Positions 63,368 to 64,000 of a stretch of DNA of 64,000 nt are shown here, piece by piece. The stretch comes from Bacillus sp. Xin1 (GTDB lineage: Bacteria > Bacillota > Bacilli > Bacillales > Bacillaceae_G). The notes under the pieces were generated by a model. It was not told the DNA's origin. It searched no databases and worked only from the letters and a program-made list of their open reading frames with translations. Position 1 is the stretch's first letter; each line of letters begins with the position of its first letter. The stretch spans positions 1-64,000 of the forward strand of contig NZ_JABUAE010000026.1 in the NCBI RefSeq assembly GCF_013314535.1, given 5' to 3'. The position numbers and the translations under genes were made by a program.

Positions 63368-63455
63368 ATTAGCAAAAGCAAGCAGCGCCGACGATAATTA
63401 AGAGGATAAATAATACAACAAGTAACGCAAATCCATTTCCATGTGCGAAGCCCAT
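63368..63455 (-). pseudogene. Frameshifted yjcZ-family gene
   Basis: AAAGGAGGAAATAAA precedes an ATG at 63455 that starts MGFAHGNGFALL, then the frame slips. In another frame the sequence continues as [16 protein letters not shown] and stops at 63368-63370. Total length is 88 bases; removing one A from the AAA at 63419-63421 restores a 28-residue YjcZ peptide matching the family. Either a real frameshift or an assembly error in a short homopolymer. The remainder of the 63241-63614 gap is a terminator and AT-rich sequence. Confidence 0.75.
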
Positions 63456-63614
63456 TTTATTTCCTCCTTTTATTGTAAGATACAACATACAATATGCAAA
63501 TTCACTCTTGTTTGACAGGGACATATATCACGAATTTGTGGATTTTTCTTGTATGTTAACGTAAGAAAAAGGAAAGATATAGAAATGACGGCTTTTGAAG
63601 AAAGGGTTTTATCC

Positions 63615-64000
63615 ATGAAAAAATGTATAACCATCTTGTTATGTATCATAGGTGTAGTCATATGGATGAACATCGATCTAGAAATGGGGAAGAAAATGAC
63701 GAATCAACTTGAAATATCACAAATTCGAAATGGGAATTTTCAATTGTATACAAACGGGGAAGATTTGAATCGAAACTTGTTTGAAGATATAAATCGTGCT
63801 GAAAAATTTGTTTATCTTCATTTTTATATTGTAGGTAAAGATAAAGTAAGTCGTGATTTCTTACAACTATTAGAGAGAAAAGCATCGAGTGGTGTAGATG
63901 TGAAATTATCAGTGGACCGTATTGGTGGCTATAAAATTAAGAAAAAAGTGATTCAACGCTTAAAAGAAAAGGGTGTTAAGTTTACTTTTAGTAAAAAACC
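63615..64000 (+). CDS. Cardiolipin synthase/phospholipase D-like protein, 5' part
   Basis: Partial gene: 128 codons up to the window edge, still open. An N-terminal hydrophobic segment (ITILLCIIGVVIWMNI) is followed by LYTNGEDLNRNLFEDINRAEKFVYLHFYIVGKDKVSRDFLQLLERKASSGVDVKLSVDRIG, the start of the first phospholipase D domain of bacterial cardiolipin synthases. The HKD motifs lie beyond the window. AAAGGG precedes the ATG, about 8 bases upstream. Confidence 0.85.
   Translation, partial: MKKCITILLCIIGVVIWMNIDLEMGKKMTNQLEISQIRNGNFQLYTNGEDLNRNLFEDINRAEKFVYLHFYIVGKDKVSRDFLQLLERKASSGVDVKLSVDRIGGYKIKKKVIQRLKEKGVKFTFSKK

Overview
The window is low-GC Gram-positive chromosome, almost certainly from the Bacillus cereus group. 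It carries a complete six-gene asb (petrobactin) cluster, SASP, CotH and YjcZ sporulation genes, FosB, a SigM-type sigma/anti-sigma set, frequent TTG/GTG starts behind strong AGGAGG-type ribosome sites, and several dispersed intergenic repeats. From memory the Asb proteins differ noticeably from those of B. anthracis, so this may be a diverged member of the group; no species is assigned. I see no tRNA, rRNA, CRISPR array, insertion sequence or prophage.

Layout. 1-6.5 kb: an MgtC-like protein, then a PAS-containing sigma-54 activator followed by an excellent -24/-12 promoter driving an agmatinase-family hydrolase, an SSS transporter and a class III aminotransferase. This looks like an inducible guanidino-compound or polyamine catabolic unit. 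6.6-9.5 kb: a Gfo/Idh/MocA oxidoreductase, two acetyltransferases and a DinB-fold protein. 9.6-17 kb: asbABCDEF behind two Fur boxes that overlap its promoter. 17-21.6 kb: an alpha/beta SASP, an MFS exporter, and a LysE-type exporter divergent from a MocR regulator with a palindrome between them. 21.7-23.6 kb: a SigM-like operon with its own ECF promoter. 23.6-32.2 kb: patatin, YjcZ, DUF1963, transglutaminase-like, Nudix and NadE genes, an unpaired BceB-type permease, and an intracellular subtilisin.

32.2-45 kb: a truncated ArsR gene, small membrane proteins, an RsgA, a YkvI-type membrane protein, Dps, a hydrolase behind a structured leader, an LLM oxidoreductase, an amine oxidase and an aldo/keto reductase. 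44.9-54.9 kb: a COG0523 GTPase and a zinc-type binding protein with Zur-like boxes, NamA, Ogt, an OppA-type lipoprotein, FosB and a phosphoglycerate-mutase-like phosphatase. 54.9-56.7 kb: a Cys/Thr/Lys-rich repeat protein divergent from the coat kinase gene cotH. 57-64 kb: a CDP-Chase-like Nudix enzyme, DedA, a lipid/polysaccharide flippase, CorA, the YcgR-YcgQ pair, a frameshifted yjcZ, and the start of a cardiolipin-synthase-like gene that runs off the window.

Most genes are single transcription units ended by clear hairpin terminators. The clearest co-functional groups are the sigma-54 unit, asb, the sigma/anti-sigma trio, MocR/LysE, the coat protein/CotH pair and YcgR/YcgQ. Positions were read by eye and small promoter elements are predictions.
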